Shown: positions 1 to 11,945 of the stretch, piece by piece | How the letters are laid out: each line of letters starts with the position of its first letter | Position numbering within the stretch: position 1 is the stretch's first letter | From: Ypsolopha sequella | Taxonomy: Eukaryota > Arthropoda > Insecta > Lepidoptera > Ypsolophidae | Assembly: GCA_934047225.1 (NCBI GenBank) | Contig: OW204005.1 | Span: 23,878,396 to 23,942,395, forward strand | DNA length: 64,000 nt | Direction of reading: 5' to 3' | Notes under the pieces: model-generated | Told to the model about the DNA's origin: nothing | Databases searched by the model: none | The model's input: the letters and a program-made list of their open reading frames with translations, nothing else | Made by a program: the position numbers and the translations under genes

Positions 1-117
1 TTATTTTTTCAGCTTAGTTTTTAAATACTATGTAGGGTTTCGTGATCTATTTCGAAGTTTTCACTAAATAATAGCACTTCATTTAGAAAACTTAATGGAT
101 TAAAAATTTCGACACAT

Positions 118-1060
118 TCCTGGCGTAGCGTTTGGTCCTCAACTTTACCATAGCATTCGTCCTCAACTTTACCGTAGCATTAGTCCTCAATTTTACCGTA
201 GCATGAGTCCTCAACTTTAAAGTAGCATTGGTTCTCAACTTTACCATAGCATTAGTCCTCAACTTTACCGTAGCATTAGTCCTCAATTTTACCGTAGCAT
301 GAGTCCTCAATTTTAAAGTAGCATTGGTTCTCAACTTTACCATAGCATTAGTCCTCAACTTTACCATAGAATTAGTCCTCAACTTTACCGTAGCATGAGT
401 CCTCAACTTTAAAGTAGCATTGGTTCTCAACTTTACCATAGCATTAGTCCTCAACTTTACCATAGCATTAGTCCTCAACTTTACCATAGCATTAGTCCTC
501 AATTTTACCGTAGCATGAGTCCTCAACTTTAAAGTAGCATTGGTTCTCAACTTTACCATAGCATTAGTCCTCAACTTTACCGTAGCATTAGTCCTCAATT
601 TTACCGTAGCATGAGTCCTCAACTTTAAAGTAGCATTGGTTCTCAACTTTACCATAGCATTAGTCCTCAACTTTACCATAGCATTAGTCCTCAACTTTAC
701 CGTAGCATTAGTCCTCAATTTTACCGTAGCATGAGTCCTCAACTTTAAAGTAGCATTGGTTCTCAACTTTACCATAGCATTAGTCCTCAACTTTACCGTA
801 GCATTAGTCCTCAATTTTACCGTAGCATGAGTCCTCAACTTTAAAGTAGCATTGGTTCTCAACTTTACCATAGCATTAGTCCTCAACTTTACCATAGCAT
901 TAGTCCTCAACTTTACCGTAGCATTAGTCCTCAGTTTTACCGTAGCATGAGTCCTCAACTTTAAAGTAGCATTGGTTCTCAACTTTACCATAGCATTAGT
1001 CCTCAACTTTACCGTAGCATGCGTCCTGAACTTTAAAGTAGAATTAGTCCTCAACTTTAC
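118..1060. repeat. 24-bp minisatellite, about 39 units
   Basis: The whole block is tandem copies of a 24-bp unit of the type CCATAGCATTAGTCCTCAAC plus TTTA. At least four unit variants (CATAGCATTAG, CGTAGCATTAG, CGTAGCATGAG, AAGTAGCATTGGTTC) recur in a fixed order, giving a higher-order period of 96 bp (4 units) alternating with 120 bp (5 units). Because 24 is a multiple of 3, one minus-strand frame stays open for 323 codons and reads as an eight-residue repeat of the LRTNATVK type. That frame starts at GTG rather than ATG, has no signal or domain and looks like a by-product of the array. A coding role cannot be excluded but I see nothing that supports it. Confidence 0.93.
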
Positions 1061-1384
1061 CACATAATAATATATATTTATTTCGGAGTAATTGGTGCTG
1101 TATTGTTGATATCAGCCAAGCGAAGCAATGAGCGGTATTATAGACTCATAGAGAGGATTATCCATTGTGCTCTACGATCCAGCTCTACTGAATGGTACTC
1201 GGAACTAAGGACTACAAAGTCACATTCTAAAGTGAAATAAGATTATTCGCTTTGTTAAACACTTAACCACGATCAAACAGCTGTGTAACAAGTTGAGATC
1301 AACAATGAAAACAGCAACAGCTTAAAACTAAATCTACGTAATCAGCTACACAAACACTTTTGGTCGTTGTCAACCCAGTGGTTG

Positions 1385-1852
1385 TATATACAAGTTGCTT
1401 GGCAGTTCGACCTATTCCTTTAAAGGGGTTATACTAGGGATCATTTCCAACAATTAATGCCTATCAACTAGGGGTCGAAAATGATATTTTTTTTTCAAGT
1501 AAAACACGTCGATATATCAAAAACTACAAAATCAAAAAGGTTTTCTTTCCACTTAAGACCTTCTAATTCAGAGATTATGGGAATTCAGGGCACGTATTTT
1601 TTTTTATAAATGATCACTCATCTATCATTGATCAGATATTTAATAAATAAGTGCTGAGAGAGGAACAGTTATTTTAAAATTTTTTTTTTTTTTGGTAATT
1701 AGTCTGAAAGTTTGAAAAAATATATAAAAACCTTCGTAACTCGGAGGCCATTCATTTTCGACACCTAGTTGATAGGACTTAATTCGTTGGAAATGATTTC
1801 TAGTACAACCCCTTTCAAGGAATTGGTCAAATTACCAAGCATCCTATATAAT
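1385..1852. mobile_element. MITE-like inverted-repeat element, ~470 bp
   Basis: The left arm (about 1385-1490) and the right arm (about 1745-1852) are reverse complements over roughly 105 bp with scattered mismatches. Shared landmarks are GCTTGG, AAAGGGGTT, ATCATTTCCAAC and TATCAACTAGG followed by GTCGAAAATGA. The interior is AT-rich with long T runs and has no reading frame. It fits a non-autonomous DNA transposon or foldback element; I could not identify a target duplication, so the superfamily is open. Confidence 0.75.
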
Positions 1853-1861
1853 GATAGTATA

Positions 1862-2040
1862 CATCGTTACGACATTAATCCTCAAGGGGGTGTCAGAGTT
1901 GTTTCCTAGTTTGGACTGTGAATTACAAGTCACCGCGCACACTCGTACACCCGTCTCACTGACGATTATTGCGTCTCAGCATGATGGGGAGTGATTCCTA
2001 TGGCCGTACTTCGGAAACAAATACAGACTTTCAGCCTACC
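1862..2040 (-). mobile_element. tRNA-derived SINE, partial
   Basis: Read on the minus strand this is the body and tail of the SINE family present ten or so times in the window. It ends with the family signature (CGACATTAATCC, GGTGTCAGAG, then a stretch matching GACGATTATTGCGTC and GCCGTACTTCGG). The tRNA-like head is missing. It abuts the MITE at 1385-1852. Confidence 0.6.
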
Positions 2041-2885
2041 GAAGCTGAGACCTAAACAGACCAAACTCGTGACCGACAAAGTACTCGATCCACTTCAACA
2101 CAGTGGCGGTAACAGTATGTATGTGTATTTTATTAAAATATCTATATTAACAACTTTTTCAATGGAGCCAAAGCAGAATTCACAAAAATGAAGGAATTCC
2201 ATACATTTTGATCGAGTAGTTATTAGACTTTTTAATGGATCGTTCTTTTTTGCGATTTTAGGGTTGTGGCCCTATTGTTGGTATAGATTAATACAAAATA
2301 TATGTTTTTATTGCGACATCCATCGCTTTGATTTCAAGTTTGTAATGCATTTTAATAATAATTAAAGTGCAATTATAATATTATACATTATAATATCATT
2401 GCTATTAAAAAATTGCTGGACTGACAACCAAGAGTGTGTTCTTGTGCTCCTTTTTGAAACTGGTGGCAATATTTTCAAATATTTTACTTCAAGAGTTCCG
2501 TTTTTTTGGTGAATTACATTTCTTGGTGTTCCTTCCGTACGTACGTATTCCTCAGAATAAAATAATGGAACCCTTATAGGATTTGTTTGTTCGTCTGTCC
2601 GTCTGTCAACATGAGATATATCAAATTGAAACTGATACCTCTAACAGAAGTCTATGGTCCGATGATGGTGCTGTTAAAAAACAAGCTTCTATTTCAACAC
2701 AAAAACAAGTTATCGCCCTTTACGAAATCAGTTTCATACAAATTAGCTCATCATTAAAACCTATAAGGCACTTCCAGTTGACTTAGAAACTTGAAGTTAC
2801 GTTTACAAGTAAGTCTTCTGGCACAACTGAAGGAATATTGCTTTACCATCTTATTTTTGTTGTTATGTTTCATATATTTTGTAGG
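2041..2885. other. No gene seen
   Basis: AT-rich sequence with short open frames only. No repeat arm, splice pair or domain is recognisable. A CTGTCCGTCTGTC-type run near 2590 resembles debris of the Rep-D family. Confidence 0.6.
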
Positions 2886-3204
2886 TAAATGCTTTGACCA
2901 AAATAAAATGAATGGACGGGCCCTGTCTTTACAATTTGCTCACTCATAACGAGTCTAAGCAATTGGATATATACTATACTTCAATACCTAATTGTAAGTC
3001 TTTATTTTGCTTTTTGCACTTTGGAAATGCACAAGAAGGCATTTTTTCGTCAGTTATTTGGATGACATTTAATAATAAGCGTACGTGTCACTCTTCTAAC
3101 AGAGACCGACTGAGATGAAGTGAGAGCCGGCGCTCACTTTACAAACTTCAAAAATCTTTACGCTGTGGCCCGTCCATTTATTTTATTTTGGTCGAAGGGT
3201 AAAT
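2886..3204. mobile_element. MITE-like element with ~35-bp terminal inverted repeats
   Basis: The left end (about 2886-2922: GACCAAAATAAAATGAATGG, then ACGGGCC) is repeated in reverse complement at about 3170-3204 with two or three differences. The 250-bp interior has no coding capacity. The stem-like ends with a short unrelated middle are typical of non-autonomous DNA transposons. No clear target duplication was found. Confidence 0.7.
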
Positions 3205-3369
3205 GTCTGAAACACAACTACAAAATAAAGAGTGGAATTTTTGTAAAAAAATCCTTAATTCTACGTACTTAATATACTCGTAATTTTACACAACCCACAG
3301 CGCGCGAGACTAACTCGCACGATCGATATTATCCTGGGACAGATTTAAAATTCTACTCCGCAACCAGAC

Positions 3370-3890
3370 CAGGCTGACATTTGGTGAGGGTTCAACAACT
3401 CCTACAAAGCCTTCTCTTTCATCTAGGTACACAAAAATGGTTTCAGACATTTCAAATTCTTGTAGAAAGGAATACATTTTATGTAACGGTACAGATGTGC
3501 TTTACAAATAAAACGGTTTCAACAAAGCGTTCTTTATCGTTTATATCCCATTTGGGAATTGAACCCACGTACCTTTTGTGCCAAGGATTTGTTACGAGCG
3601 TTTCAGCTGATACGACGCATGTTGTTAATAATGGCTCAGTTTTATTTTATTTACCCTCCAAGCAATGTTATTTAATTATCTTCCCAGCGGATCAACATCG
3701 TTGCTGGTGTGGATTCCGTTTCTCCCGATCACGTGGGGATTTCCCTAAATACCTACTTAATCTTAAGTTCGACGTAGAATATAGACATCAACGTGATACA
3801 GGAACCTGCAGTCCGAATTTCATGTTCCCAGGTCCAGCCGTTTGATCTTGGCGTTGATAGATTAGTCAGTCAGTTTTATCTATGTATAGA
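3370..3890. other. Mosaic of retroelement debris
   Basis: A tRNA B-box-like match lies on the minus strand near 3555-3575 (GGTTCAATTCCC). A segment ending GGTCCAGCCGTTTGATCTTGG near 3830-3860 resembles 3' regions of insect RTE-type LINEs. A 154-codon plus-strand frame spans the region, but it crosses both repeat-like pieces and has no recognisable domain, so I do not call it a gene. Confidence 0.35.
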
Positions 3891-4714
3891 TAACCGGTCA
3901 GTGTGATACAATTATTATTCTAACCTTTTGAGTTGATTTTTAATAACCAGTAATATTGATGATCAATAATTTATCATTCTGGCCGTTCCAAAGTTCCAAG
4001 CAACGAAACATCTTCAGGGGGACGATAACTCAAAGCTATATAATATCGTTATTTTAAAAGCTAGAAGGATATCACCACAGTAAAACCTTGTAAGACATTG
4101 GGGAGCAATTTCACACTCGCTCGAAACCTAACGTGAAATTGTCTCAACCATTTGAGAATTGTCCCTGGACAATTTTGTGACATCTCTGAAGTATAAACTT
4201 ACGTAGTCGATTAAAAGTTTCATTAGTTTTTGGATTGCAAAAGTTACAAGCTATTTATTTTCATATCAAGTCTAGCCAACTAGTAAGTTACTAAGTTTTA
4301 CGCCCGTTTAAAGTACATGGAACTTAAACATCCGTTAAAAAAGCTAGGCGTTCTATGTACTAGAATTGCAATAACATTATTTTACTTTTTAAAGTGTTTC
4401 TCATATCGTCTACTTGTAGTTATACCCTCATTTTCATCCTTGAAACTACTAAGACAATAACATTTCAATGGTTTTTCGAAAGGTGTTCAAATAAATAGTC
4501 GCATAAAAAGAATTCGTTGTTCAAAATAACAAGGAGATGGGCAGTTATGGAAACAATAACTAGAAGATGGGTAGTTATTGAAATAATGACGATGGTTTTT
4601 TTTTTCATGTGATCATATTTTCAAGGGCAGGTTGATCTCTTCCAGCAAAGATGTAAATTATCAAGTGATGCTTGCTGAATTCATTCAAATCTATAATATT
4701 GATAAGTTTTGTAC
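3891..4714. other. No gene seen
   Basis: AT-rich unique-looking sequence without repeats, tRNA-like boxes or convincing frames. Confidence 0.5.
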
Positions 4715-5115
4715 TAAGAACCCGCTCCGTATTTATTCGTCCGTTTGATGCGAAGTATTTTTTAAATATTTTTCTCATCTTTACCGCGATATTTTTGTAA
4801 AACCCAGGGACATACACCAATTTATATTGGCCGTCTAAATGAAGTCCTAAAATTTATTTGATTGAATTGTTTCTCCTTTGCGAAATATTTTGGTACTTAG
4901 GCATTATGAAGAACTATTCGGAACGGGCTCGTAAGTACCAACACAATTTGCTAAAGAGAAACAAGTCAATCAAATAATTTTAGGCATTCATTTAAACGGC
5001 CAATATGAAGTGGTGTATGTCCTTGGTTTTTCCAAAAACATCGCGATAAAGGCCAGAAAAATATTTAACAAAATGCTTTGCACCAAAACTGTCGTCGTCG
5101 CGGACCGGGTTCTTA
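4715..5115. repeat. Foldback palindrome, ~190-bp arms
   Basis: The sequence from 4715 inward (AAGAACCCGCTCCG) is matched in reverse complement from 5115 inward (AAGAACCCGGTCCG). The match runs almost to the centre near 4915-4930. Conserved stretches include AAATATTTTTCT, GACATACACCA, ATATTGGCCGT and TTGGTACTTA. Arms are roughly 80-85 percent alike by eye, leaving little loop. It is either a foldback transposon or an inverted duplication. A transcript through it would form a long double-stranded hairpin. Confidence 0.8.
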
Positions 5116-5394
5116 ATAAGAGAACCAAGATTTAAAGACAACAATTTCCTTAAAAATGTATTTATTATTAGATGTATGACAATTTCCAGGAGTTCTAATT
5201 CCCAAATAATCTGTTTAAGTGTAGTTTTGTGGTTATGTAGTCATGAGCTCGTTCCTACACAAGTTCACAACTGGAAGGGCGAAGTTGTCGCGCTTGTGAA
5301 TATTTAACACCAGGCCTCTGGGGCGTAACCGCGCGCCTCGGTGAATATAGCCTGTTCACAAAACGGGGTTGTTCTTGAGTCCTCAGTGTGCTTG

Positions 5395-5510
5395 TCTGTG
5401 TGTATCCGACTAAATAAAAAAAAATGGTCAGGTGCGAGTCGGACGCCCGCACAAATGGTTCCGTACCATCACACGATACGGGTAAGGAACCATAAAAAAG
5501 TTATGGTAAA
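5395..5510 (+). repeat. Rep-D interspersed repeat fragment
   Basis: Contains the family start GGTGCGAGTCGGACGC and a degenerate GGTTCCGTACC. This repeat is widespread in lepidopteran genomes as I know them and occurs seven times in this window. The flanking 5255-5395 stretch is GC-richer than its surroundings but has no gene. Confidence 0.55.
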
Positions 5511-5639
5511 TAACAGCAGTTTAGATGCCAAAGCAACATCAAAGAAACAAAAAAATCAACTAACAAGAATCTTAACTAACAAAATTTAATAACAAAATCA
5601 TATAATAACTGAAAAAAACTTAACGAGGCGATGTTAAAA

Positions 5640-5875
5640 TAATAACTTCAAATTCAAATAGTATATTTTGTAAAGTAGGTATATATTTATAAGTTAAATT
5701 TAATTTTATAATAATATATGTAATAAAATAATAAATGTAGGTATGTGAACTAAATTAAAGGTTTATTTAATTTATGTAGCAATATATATACGATTAAAAT
5801 GATAGGTAAAATCTATGGCCAGGGACTAGGAACAAGGTTCAATGATCACCAATCGAGCCCCCAGCACGAGCTCCC
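5640..5875 (-). mobile_element. LINE 3' end, same family as 18905-19752
   Basis: On the minus strand this is a truncated LINE 3' untranslated end. It shares long identical runs with 18905-19200, including GGTTTATTTAATTTATGTAG, GATTAAAATGATAGGTAAAA, ACAAGGTTCAATGATCACCA and GAGCCCCCAGCACGA, and ends with the TTTGAA-type tail. No coding part remains. Confidence 0.75.
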
Positions 5876-5879
5876 ATAA

Positions 5880-6489
5880 TAACCGAAATAACATTTCTCA
5901 CAAATGATTCGATTACTTGCTCTGATAGACAATAATTTTCAGGGTGAATGGAGTTTCTTAATTAGATACAGAACGATGAAGTTTAAACAACTCCTGTAAT
6001 GAAATGAAGCTGTTGCATTATTAAAACAACAACGCTGTTATTTAAAGATATATTTTAAAGAAAACTCATCAAGGAATTGCATTATAAATCATGTTTGCAA
6101 AAACTTTAACAACAAAAGTTTTACTGTTAGTGCTTCAATCTTCTCAGAAAATTGTTATAGACCAGCAAACTTGTTAGTTGTTTGAAATTCAACTTTAAAC
6201 CATTTCAAGAAAGGTTGCTTTCGGATAGCCTAGTATAATTAAATAAGGCTGTGTGTTATGTTGTTAATTGTAAAAGTTTTCTAAATGACAGTCACGTATT
6301 GTACGTGTTGTTACATCATCTTATTAAATCGTTAAAATTGATTTTTATACATCGTAGCGACATCGTAGAATTGACCGTAATCATGATTTAACTGTCAATA
6401 TTGCAATTCCCAAACCCATGTTTTAACACAAAAAATTTAATTTAATTTCAAATCATTCAAATAATGAATTCCCATAGTTTATTTTAATT
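5880..6489. other. No gene seen
   Basis: AT-rich sequence with no repeat match inside the window and no credible frame. Confidence 0.5.
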
Positions 6490-6990
6490 TTTTTTTATCA
6501 GAGCATGTACGCCATTTTAGGACATTGTTTTCATTATTTTGGTATATAAATAATTTTTTAAAAGATTCTTTAAAGAATTGTCCGATGACCTTGTCATTTG
6601 AGACTTTTATACATTATACCATCGAAAATAATTATTTCGATGCATTATACTGATTGTGATGTGTGATTGCTTATAAAAAAGTGGTCTGTCTCTGTCTTTC
6701 TACTCATCTGTCATCTAGCTGTCAAATTAGTCTGAAGCAAATTATTATAAAATTGTCTTGATAGCAAAGGACACATTTCTAAACAGCCATTACTCAAGTG
6801 ACGTCACACGAGGGCAAATGGAAGTTGCAGCCTTTTCGTAAAAATATTTTTTTAGACCAAAACTTCGAAAATACGGCGTATTAAACTTAAATCTCGAAAT
6901 GGTTTTCGAATTAACACACCTCAACGTAATTTAATCTCTGCCAATTCTGTTAAAACTATATGGACCGCCTCGCTCCGCTCCACTTTGTTC
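6490..6990. repeat. Rep-B interspersed repeat, copy 1
   Basis: This ~450-bp block matches 25715-26150 in the same orientation. Shared landmarks are TTTTAGGACAT, TGCTTATAAAAAAGTGGTCT, TAGCAAAGGACACATTTCT, AACAGCCATT and AATCTCGAAA. It contains a CTGTC-rich motif but no reading frame. Family identity is unknown; probably a non-autonomous transposon. Confidence 0.7.
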
Positions 6991-7579
6991 GATTTCCGAA
7001 TTTATGATCACCGGCAACTAACAAGCTCCCTTCGCACGTCGTTCGCGTTACGTTTTGTTGAAAGACTGTCATACATTGCATGATGTGGCTATTGGCCACG
7101 ACACATACGTAATATACCTTTCAAACGGGTATATGGGTATATAGGTAATAATGAAACCACACAGTTAAGTGATCATACAAAACAACCTTCTCATAAAGAA
7201 AGTGTCACTAATGATAAAGAAATGGGTCTACCTATATAATTCTATTAAAACTCGCTTGAGCTGACATAGGTGCTAAATTATTATTACATGCGGCTTTAAC
7301 ACTCACGTGTGATTGTTGTTTATGTATTTAGGCTTCCAAAAGATAACTGAAAATGTTTTTTTTTAATTTCTGCAGGAATGCGTACTTGGGAAATTAGTTC
7401 TTTATTGTCTGTAAAATATATTGTTTTATTTGAAATATACACCCATTTTAATATATTCACATGTATAATCAATTACCTTTGTGGCATCACTAATAACATA
7501 TCAGTAGGTATTCATCGCAGTAATCGATACGAGATACATTACTGAATAGCTTTCGATATTCGATACTCTATGTGTTATA
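6991..7579. other. No gene seen
   Basis: Unique-looking, AT-rich; no repeat arms, boxes or frames I can support. Confidence 0.5.
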
Positions 7580-7972
7580 CAGGATGTAAATACAAAATCA
7601 AGAATCCCTTTAGGGTATGAAAGTATACACGATACTGATACGATTACGATAAAAAAAAGTATACCTTAAATTTTTACCAAAAATTATATTGTTTTCCTAA
7701 GATCCAGCTACGCACTCTTATCAATGCAGTTCATTCACCCCGTAGTGCGGTAACGACCAATCACATTGAATAATTATGTTCTGTGCTACTGACGCTATCA
7801 GAGGTCAACGACCAGCGAGAGTGTCCACCGGATTAGAGTATTTCAAGTTTAACAAATCGTGTTACTATGTGGTACTGCTACATGAAAAAAAATTGCCGCT
7901 ATTTTTTTTAAACACTGTATGATTCATACTAACATACCCTAGAAGGATTCTTGCCTTTGCTTTTACACCCTG
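7580..7972. mobile_element. Rep-G MITE, complete copy, 393 bp
   Basis: The left end CAGGATGTAAATACAAAATC is the near-complement of the right end (minus strand CAGGGTGTAAAAGCAAAGGC). The inverted match continues through AAGAATCC and AGGGTATG. TA dinucleotides flank both ends, as expected for Tc1/mariner-type targets. A second, inverted copy lies at 44299-44638; the two share GAGGTCAACGACCAGCGAG and neighbouring sequence. No transposase frame. Confidence 0.78.
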
Positions 7973-8984
7973 TATGTAATATTGTTTGCACTCAGACAAT
8001 AGAATATAAATACCGTGTGTACAGAATATAAATACACAGATAAACAACTTTCCCGAAGATACTGCGTCTGATGAAAAGCGTCGATACAAGACTGATGCAG
8101 CGCGCTCGCACAGAAAGCAGGAGAGTCAAAACATTGGAGGCGATAATCAATCTGTCCAGAAAAAATTTAGGAAAGTCGGTAGACTGATACTACTCTCTCT
8201 CGGTACAGCTTCTTATGACGTCATGCCAGAACACGACGAGTCACTTAGCGGTATAGTTTCATCTTGACGGTGATAAGCGACGTCATCTGTCAAACCCTCA
8301 ATACGATAGAGATATAGAATGTAGGTATACTTTTCTATAATCTTTTAGTCGTCTTTTATGCGAGAAGATATGGAGCGCCAATGTACTTTTCTTAAACATA
8401 CGCGGAAATATTATCATTACTTTTGAATAAAGAACACGCGAAGTATCATATTTACGTAAACTGAAAAACCAAAATCACTTCCCGGCGCATTCTTTGAATT
8501 TGGAACGAAGAGCGCACCGGCAATGTTGTATGAAACGGTGTGCTGTTTGAATTTAGAACTCTTTCATCTATCGTACACATTGCGTTCTCGTGGCTGTATA
8601 GCCACAGATGCGTTTACCTTTCGGCACAAACTGTAAAAAAAATTTAAATTTATTATGTAAAAGCCCCTTTTTTATTTCCTTGCATTTTTTTTAAGAAAAC
8701 CACTATTTATGCCTCGGCCGAAATGGCAATTGCCTGTCTCGTATCATCAAACTCATACTCGACCTGCAATTGCCTATTTCGCTGCCTTTGCAATAATGTA
8801 CTATTTTACGTGACATTTCCACACGCCACAAAGTTAAAATTTGTTTCAATCACGAAGCCTTAATAAAAAAAAGTTCAGATCTAAATTAAACATCACTAAT
8901 AGACTATCGGCGCAAACTCGGTAACCCTTTGCATAGACTAAGTATTATTAGTCTATGCCCTATGTATGCCCTATATTTACAAGG
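7973..8984. other. No gene seen
   Basis: Mixed sequence; a GC-richer part at 8090-8300 has TATGACGTCAT (a CRE-like palindrome at about 8215-8225) but no associated exon. No repeat family match found in the window. Confidence 0.45.
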
Positions 8985-9355
8985 TGGTAGAGCTGATGCC
9001 GGGCTCAACTGTGGATGTACCACCATCTTACTTGGAGACCCCCTCGAAGTAATTCGGGGGAGAGTAAGAGGACAGCTCACAAGCAAAAAACCTGGAGGCC
9101 CACCATGCCTGGGACCGATGGATGGCGGTATTTCCGTCCCTAATAGCCGGGCCTTATATGGAACAGACTGGTGACGGGCAGCGGCATCACTGGTGCGAGG
9201 GTTCCGGCACTTCGCTCACCAACCCGCCTGCCCAGCGTGTGTGAGTATGGGCAATTCTTCCAGGATGACCGCCGGGAGTGGCAAAGTCCTGGAAAGGCTT
9301 ACGTCCAGCAGTGGACGAACTAGGCTGATGGATGGATGGATGGATGATGCTCTAT
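8985..9355 (+). repeat. Rep-C interspersed repeat with GATG tail
   Basis: Very similar to 62370-62728 over its full length: GGTAGAGCTGATGCCGGGCT, GAGACCCCCTCGAAGT, GACTGGTGACGGGCAGCGGC, GTCCAGCAGTGGACGAACTA. It ends in a GATG microsatellite, as insect LINE 3' ends often do. I read it as a LINE-derived or SINE-like repeat. The 60-81-codon frames across it are fortuitous. Confidence 0.75.
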
Positions 9356-10126
9356 GTCATCATCAAACTCTTGTATTTCATCCAATAACAGGATGTAACT
9401 AATTGGTATTTGTGTAGAAAAAAATAGATAAAAATAAACAGGATGGGCGCAACCTGCAGCATTTTGTACAGTCAGCAAAAACATCATAATTTTTCTGATA
9501 AAACAATCACGTAAGTAAATAACAAGTAGCTACTATGTTCCATAGACCGTATCAAAAGGTTTGCGCGTCCTATGTTGGTACTGACGTGAGTCAGCCCGTT
9601 TTTATAAAAAATCGGTTCATTTGTTACTCGATGACCTAGGGTTACCAACTGTACGACCAACGGTGTATAAAAAAAACCGTTGAAACTTGCGCGTCCTCTA
9701 TACTTCAAACTTTTTTATACAACTTACTTGATCTCTGTGGTCGAATGGTTCGAGGTCGCAGGTTCAAATCTCGAAGAGAAACTTTTATGTCCGTTTTGCG
9801 AGCTTGCCTTAAGGCGAGGATATCGGGAGAAATCGGTCCTGCTCCAACGCTTTCATTTTACACATGACTATCCTGCTCAGTGGAAGCGGGCCGCTCAAAA
9901 TCTCGCGATTTCAAAGTGTTTTTATTTATTATTTTGGAATGAGAAGGATGTGTTTTTAATATGACGGCCATTTTGTAACTAATTTTCTACCACGTTTATT
10001 TTTGTTTAAGTTTTGTTGTCCAAAACCTAATATAATTATATTTATAACATAGTTTAGGCCCATTTTTACGATTTTATTGGATGCAGGGAAATGCTAGTAA
10101 ACGCGTATCGAACGGCCGAAATACAG
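9356..10126. other. Repeat debris with a tRNA-like head
   Basis: No gene. At about 9731-9780 a plus-strand match GTGGTCGAATGG (A box) is followed closely by GGTTCAAATCTC (B box), too close for a functional tRNA, so this is a deleted SINE head. A block near 9850-9900 (ACTATCCTGCTCAGTGGAAG) resembles 61290-61330. Confidence 0.5.
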
Positions 10127-10722
10127 GTCGGCTCGGCCAAACACGAGAGTTTGGACAATTTAGCATACTAAATCAAAATATTTTTAACAAATAAAGTTTG
10201 TGTAATTAGTTAAAAAGTTTTAGATTTAACACAAGTATCATAATTATTAATTATCAAGAACAGAATTCTGAAAGATCACTAAAATCACGAAAAACGTAAT
10301 TTGGCGTTGCAACTAGGTTCCAAATTGACTTTTTTTTTCTTTTAGCGTAAAGAGATCAAATTACTTAATATTTAATTTATGTAATATTTAAATATTTTTT
10401 GCCTTTGTTATTATAAAAGAAATACACCAACATAATTTTTTTTTGTGTGATTTTTCTGTATGCTAAATATGTTGAATGTTTGAGTATTTATTTTTAAATA
10501 ACGAATGGAAATAAAGAACAATAAACATCTGGAAAGGCTACTTTCATTTCTTAACTCTATAAAAAATATTTTATTTTGTAGTTAGATCAGTAGACTGACC
10601 ATACTAGTTCCAACGCCAAATGATGTTTTCCATGAATTACACAAATTTTATTGAATAAAAATATTTTGATTTAATTATGCTAAATTGTCCAAACTTGAAA
10701 GCATGTTTGGTGGAAACGGCCC
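10127..10722. mobile_element. MITE-J copy 1, ~600 bp, diverged
   Basis: The element matches 58838-59551. The right end reads, on the minus strand, GGGCCGTTTCCACCAAACAT, like GGGTCCGTTTCGCCAAACAT at the left end of copy 2. Both arms carry TTTGGACAATTTAGCATA. The interior shares AGTTAGATCAGTAGACTGA and CTACTTTCATTTCTT with copy 2. The TTAA flanks seen at copy 2 are degraded here, so this insertion is older. Confidence 0.75.
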
Positions 10723-10844
10723 TAAGATCAAAGAGTGAAAAAGACATATTATATATATTTTTTAATTTTATTGTCCCAATTTCATGGTTTAAAATGAGTT
10801 TGAAAAGAGATAAATTGGGAGTACCCCACCTTAAACTGTTGCTC

Positions 10845-10985
10845 CATACTTGTGCCCGAAGTACGGCGATATGGCTTACCAGCCGTCACATTGGGATGTA
10901 TTACCGTAGTTGAAACGTGGGTGTACCAGTTTAGACTGTGACTTGCATTTCATGGATGCATTAAGGTGGAAATCATAGAAAAATT
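10845..10985 (+). mobile_element. tRNA-derived SINE, 5'-truncated
   Basis: Plus-strand body of the SINE family: TTGTGCCCGAAGTACGG, GCTTACCAGCCGTCACATTG, GGATGTATTACCG, AAACGTGGGTGTA, then a degraded tail. No tRNA-like head. Confidence 0.6.
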
Positions 10986-11762
10986 AACACTTTAACGAGT
11001 GACCGAGTGCACGAACCATTATGGGGGTTACAAAATATATTACACAAGTTATTCCAGAATAAAACCAAGAAAAAACTTAGAACTGATATATTTGATTTAT
11101 GAAGGTTTTATACGTCTACGAATAGGAAAATAGGGTTTTCAAGTTATCGGAAGCTTTATCTTACTTTATATATTATACTTTATTAAAGGAAAACTGGAGT
11201 TTTTCAAAGAGAGTTAATTTTAAACTAACACCAGATTGCGTTTCTATTCTGATAGCTGCTATTTTATATCTTATATATATAATTACATACTGACAATTTT
11301 CGTCTCTTGGTGAAACACGGAGACCAACATGATGAATGATGTGTGATGTACATGTGCTGTTATCATTTATCATGTTCCATAGTGGGTGTTTTGAACTGTA
11401 AATAGTTACTAATAATATATATTGTGTCCATAGCCGATAGCATAGTTACTGGTTTTGGGAGGAACTTTATTTTGGGTAACATGGTTTTAAGGCAACCAAA
11501 TTGACTTACCAGTTCGTTAATAACAAAAACCTGCTATTTCTTTTCGGGAAATTATTGAATTATTTCGGGAATTAATTATTTAACTATTTGTTTTAATCCT
11601 GGAATGAAGAATGAAGGTAATTTCATTTGCTGTTTTTTCAAGGTCAGATGATTTACCGGAAACCATTTTCACTATCACTATACAATAGTTTACACGATGT
11701 TGTTAGTCAAGTCACAAAACTGCTTTCGTGTAAAAATAGCACGTAAAAATGTATGAATATAG
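10986..11762. other. No gene seen
   Basis: AT-rich; no supported repeat or coding feature. Confidence 0.5.
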
Positions 11763-11945
11763 AAAGAAAGAAAGAAAACCTTTATTTGTTGCTACACAAA
11801 CAGAGAAAATAAAAGAAAAAATAAAAAAACAAAGAAAACAGAAAAGTAACTATAAAAATGAAATATTTAGAAGAAATAACGATTGTAGCAACAAAAAGGA
11901 CCTTGGCTCAGCATAATGCCAAGTTCCATGAACTTACGACTGCTG
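11763..11945 (-). mobile_element. Probable LINE/SINE 3' end with AAAG-type tail
   Basis: On the minus strand the block ends AACAAATAAAGG then a TTTC-rich simple tail (plus strand GAAAGAAAGAAAG near 11763), which is how non-LTR 3' ends look. Nothing coding is attached. Family unknown. Confidence 0.4.

Noticed and set aside
92..1063. 323-codon minus-strand ORF as a repeat protein gene
   Set aside because: Starts at GTG, consists only of the minisatellite and has no signal, domain or terminator context.
3381..3845. 154-codon ORF
   Set aside because: Crosses a tRNA-like box and LINE 3' debris; no domain.
8904..9402. ORFs of 60-81 codons
   Set aside because: They lie in Rep-C and recur at 62370-62728 only as repeat sequence.
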